DNA of 42,419 nt from Nemertoderma westbladi (taxonomy: Eukaryota; Xenacoelomorpha; Nemertodermatida; Nemertodermatidae), in NCBI GenBank assembly GCA_032718475.1, contig JAUCBJ010005300.1, forward strand, positions 1-42,419, read 5' to 3'. The position numbers and the translations under genes are program-made. Below, piece by piece: positions 40,134 to 42,419 of this stretch. The notes beneath the pieces are model-generated. The model saw only the letters and a program-made list of their open reading frames with translations. It did no database searches and was not told where the DNA came from. Numbering within the stretch: the stretch's first letter is position 1; each line of letters begins with the position of its first letter.

Positions 40134-41264
40134 CGGGCCTACAACGCGACCCGGAAACTACTTAAAGAGGCCAAAGAGGGGGCGAGGATAGATGAGGTGA
40201 AGTTAAGGAGAAGACTAGGTGAGTCGAACAAACATTTTAGTTATCTAATGCGCTTTGGGCAGAGAGAACTGGCCAAGGAGAGAGCGAGAGCTATTGCCGA
40301 CGAACTGTATGATTTATGGCAGTGTAGGGGTATGCAGCCTAGTGTAGTGTACATAGGGCCATACTTAGTCGATGCCCGGGGAGTAAAATTGGTGGGTTGG
40401 AGGAGACCTGAGGAGGGCAAATCCGAGGTTAACCCCGAGGATTCGGTCTCATCGGTCGGAGGAATTTCCGGGAGGCGGGGGAGAGTTAGTAGGACGGGAA
40501 GGCAGAGGGAATCTGTCTCAACCGATAAGTCCGCTACATCCTCCATAAAAGAAAGACAGGTGAGGGAAATAAATGCGGCGTATCATCTTGATCTGATAAC
40601 GCAACACCAGAGAGAAGTAGAGAGACAGTTAGAGGAGGGAAAAGCGCTATTCGAGAAAGAAGTGGAACTGGTTAGAGAGACCGGAGAGAGGGCCGAGAGA
40701 GCCGCAAGAAGCTTCAGGGAGTACGAGGAAATAGGAAGGAAGGAACGAGAAGAGCGTGAGGCGAGAGAGGAGACTGAGTGTAAAGAGCGCGAGGCGGAAC
40801 GAGAAAAGCGTGAAGCGAGAGAGGAGAGTGAGCGTAAAGAGCGCGAGGCGGAACGAGAAAAGCGTGAGGCGAGAGAGGAGAGTGAGCGTAAAGAGCGCGA
40901 GGCAGAACAAGAAAAGCATGAGGCGAGAGAGGAGAGCGAGCGTAAAGAACGCAAGGCGGAATGTAGAGAACGCGAGGCGGAACGTAAAGAGCGCAAGGCG
41001 AGACGAGTGGAGAGAGTTGATAGAGAGAGGGAATCGGCCGAACAGAGCGCGCGGGAGAGTCGGGAGACAGTGGCGACGGGGAAGTGTGCACGGGATGAAT
41101 TACATGCCCGCCTATCGGGAATTATAGAATGTAAAACCAGACAAAAGCACAAGCTGGAACTGGCGAATAAGGGGTTGTCAGAGAGTGACCTTGGATCGAG
41201 TGTTTATGAGGAACCAAGGGTTGTAGAAACATTTATTAATACCCCACTCACAGGAACCGCATGA
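40134..41264 (+). CDS. Family X copy 2, Glu/Arg-rich coiled-coil protein
   Basis: The frame is open from 40134 (a stop precedes it at 40131-40133), with the first ATG at 40197, giving 355 residues from there. The N-terminal 60 residues contain FGQRELAKERARAIADEL and a VVYIGPYLVDARG motif. Residues about 185-270 are a Lys/Glu/Arg repeat of about 18 residues (KEREAEREKREAREESER) in three to four copies, a long charged helix. The end contains LELANKGLSESDLGSSVYEEP, matching copy 1 at 36428-36613. I do not know the family. The length and lack of stops suggest recent activity. The next homologous stretch is in a different frame. Confidence 0.65.
   Translation, partial: RAYNATRKLLKEAKEGARIDEVKLRRRLGESNKHFSYLMRFGQRELAKERARAIADELYDLWQCRGMQPSVVYIGPYLVDARGVKLVGWRRPEEGKSEVNPEDSVSSVGGISGRRGRVSRTGRQRESVSTDKSATSSIKERQVREINAAYHLDLITQHQREVERQLEEGKALFEKEVELVRETGERAERAARSFREYEEIGRKEREEREAREETECKEREAEREKREAREESERKEREAEREKREAREESERKEREAEQEKHEAREESERKERKAECREREAERKERKARRVERVDRERESAEQSARESRETVATGKCARDELHARLSGIIECKTRQKHKLELANKGLSESDLGSSVYEEPRVVETFINTPLTGTA
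40756..40990 (+). repeat. 54-bp coding tandem repeat
   Basis: Three to four copies of a 54-bp unit containing GCGAGAGAGGAGAGTGAGCG and GAGCGCGAGGCGGAACGAGA, encoding the charged helix. Confidence 0.88.
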
Positions 41265-41280
41265 CAGACCCGAGACTGGT

Positions 41281-42021
41281 GTGACCGTACGGGCGGGGGG
41301 GGGTAATAATAGTACTACAGTAGACGACGTTAATATTAATAGTACCGTATTAAATAACCCTAATCCCTTTATTGCAGGAAATATTTTACCCAGTAGTAGT
41401 AATTTAAATTCAAATGCGAATAATCTAAATAACAATTTCAATTTAAACGCGCAAAATAACTCGAGTAATAATTTAAATTTAGAAAATAATAATAATTCAA
41501 ATAATTTAAATAATGATCCAAACCCGAATTTACAAAATCATTCAAATAGTATAGTCACGCAGGATACCTCAAGTGATTTTATTTCGAACGAACAAAATAA
41601 TTCCGTTTCTAATATGGGTGCTATTAACGTGAACACGTCGGACGTGTATAACCCGACAGACGGCGGCCTGGTAGGCCACGTAGATAGTAGGCAGGAGGTG
41701 GCGGGGTTGAGTCGACCCGACGGCGGCCTGGTAGGCCACGTAGTTAGTAGGCAGGGGGTGGCAGGGTTGAGTCAACCCGAGGGGGGCCTGGTAGGCCAGG
41801 TAGTAGTAGAGAGAGAAGCAGGGGTGAATAGACCTAGCCGCAGTGGAAACATTGTGTCGACTGGAGAGGGGTGTAGAAGTGAAGTAAGAGGTAGCAGCGT
41901 GATATGTGGTGAGTGGGGGGGGGGGGGGGGGCTACAGGAGCCCCGCAACGAGAAGTTAGTGGCGAGCGGGGGGGGGGGGGGGGGGGGGGGGGGCTACAGG
42001 AGCCCCACAGCGGGAAGTTAG
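41281..42021 (+). CDS. Family X copy 2, Asn-rich and Gly-rich part
   Basis: About 246 codons without an ATG start (GTG), next to a G9 run at 41295-41303. It begins by matching copy 1 (NINST and AGN-ILP motifs), continues as an Asn/Leu-rich stretch, then two to three copies of a 20-residue repeat (GGLVGHV...SRQ..AGLS), and ends in polyglycine from G17 and G26. Which frame is read after each G run depends on run length: frame 1 ends at 42021, while another frame (41913-42242) continues to RRRIMRGPNQ. Sequence to 42419 matches the interior of copy 1, so the gene continues past the window. Confidence 0.55.
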   Translation: MTVRAGGGNNSTTVDDVNINSTVLNNPNPFIAGNILPSSSNLNSNANNLNNNFNLNAQNNSSNNLNLENNNNSNNLNNDPNPNLQNHSNSIVTQDTSSDFISNEQNNSVSNMGAINVNTSDVYNPTDGGLVGHVDSRQEVAGLSRPDGGLVGHVVSRQGVAGLSQPEGGLVGQVVVEREAGVNRPSRSGNIVSTGEGCRSEVRGSSVICGEWGGGGGLQEPRNEKLVASGGGGGGGGGYRSPTAGS

Positions 42022-42050
42022 TGGCGAGAGGGGGGGGGGGGGGGGGGGGG
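41915..42050 (+). repeat. Three G runs (G17, G26, G21) separated by a unit of about 36 bases
   Basis: G17 at 41915-41931, G26 at 41968-41993, G21 at 42030-42050. Each spacer reads about CTACAGGAGCCCC...GAAGTTAGTGGCGAG. Run plus spacer is a tandem unit within coding sequence. Copy 1 has the same unit with shorter runs. Confidence 0.92.
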
Positions 42051-42419
42051 CAGAGAGTGTCCCACAGGCGTCGGCGGATAATGCGCGGGCCGAATCAGGT
42101 AAACCGCAACACCCGGCGACAGAGAGTAATAGGGGGATTGCGAGTATCCCCAGCGGCGTGCGATCGAGCAAAGAGAGGCAAGTTGAAGTCGCGAGAGGGC
42201 GGACAAAGCGTCGAGCCCAATCAGAAGAGGAGAGCAGAATAGTGGAGTTTACCCGGGGGGTCGACAAAAGATCTCACGAGCCGGAATACTGCACTGAAAA
42301 GAGAAGGAGAGAGGATAATAGGAGAAGTATCGCCGCGAATGATAGGAGAGCGAGGACGGATAGCGAGCCGTCGGTAGTCGAGATGGAAAGAACTTCGGGA
42401 GATTGCCGTCGTCCTGGAG
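42051..42419 (+). CDS. Family X copy 2, continuing to the window edge
   Basis: Arg/Ser-rich coding sequence homologous to copy 1 around 35400-35770 on the minus strand (shared RTDSEPSVVEME and GDCRRPG motifs). It is cut by the window end. The frame is uncertain because of the G runs upstream. Confidence 0.45.

Noticed and set aside
40583-41152. 189-codon antisense Ser/Leu-rich frame over the charged helix of family X
   Set aside because: Mirror of the Glu/Arg codon repeat; the sense strand has a homologous copy elsewhere in the window.

Overview
The window looks like repeat-rich intergenic nuclear DNA of an invertebrate animal. It is AT-rich overall. It carries BEL/Pao LTR retrotransposons, non-LTR retrotransposons (LINEs), TA-flanked and hAT-type non-autonomous DNA transposons, and many long poly-G/poly-C runs. 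I found no bacterial gene organisation, no host single-copy gene, and no rRNA, tRNA or CRISPR array. The species cannot be fixed from sequence alone.

Region 1 (1-21122) is a set of nested insertions. A decayed BEL/Pao gag-protease fragment (BEL-A, about 1374-3076 and 20928-21122) is split inside its protease coding region by a complete, very large second BEL/Pao element (BEL-B, 3077-20922). BEL-B has TG...CA LTRs of 1240 bp (after subtracting an insert) and 1235 bp, flanked by the 5-bp duplication GAAAC. Its 5' LTR is interrupted by a 1650-bp TA-flanked inverted-repeat element (3807-5456) that is absent from the 3' LTR, so the 3' LTR is a natural empty site. That insert itself contains a 454-bp element (4499-4952) with a 9-bp duplication. 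Inside BEL-B are a 2.3-kb repeat-filled leader, ORF1 (Ala/Glu-rich, 628 aa), a gag-pol reading frame that overlaps ORF1 by the single A of TAATG and carries one in-frame stop and one frameshift, a 1.6-kb spacer, and a third reading region (ORF3, 18016-19609). ORF3 encodes zinc knuckles and a basic tail where an envelope gene would be expected.

Region 2 (21123-26700) is non-coding. It holds a 1180-bp hAT-type element with an 8-bp duplication and a second inverted repeat near its right end, a 290-bp foldback bounded by G18 and C16, diverged tandem repeats, and two hairpins of the form G-run TCAATATGA C-run.

Region 3 (26702-33857) is bounded by perfect 46-bp inverted repeats and a TA duplication. 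It contains a minus-strand LINE. LINE ORF1 (RRM-like) is separated from the endonuclease/reverse transcriptase ORF2 by one UGA in the same frame, followed by an open run of about 395 codons made of a 30-bp minisatellite (Pro-rich decapeptide).

Region 4 (33858-42419) has two inverted copies of an unrecognised low-complexity protein-coding repeat family (here family X): minus strand about 34654-36842, and plus strand 39770 to the window end. Poly-G runs of 14 to 26 bases lie inside its coding sequence and are read as polyglycine. Between the copies is a dead CR1/Jockey-like LINE fragment (36843-37975).

The least conventional parts are BEL-B ORF3, the BEL-B TAATG overlap, the LINE ORF1-UGA-Pro-rich-linker-ORF2 layout, and the poly-G reading frames of family X.
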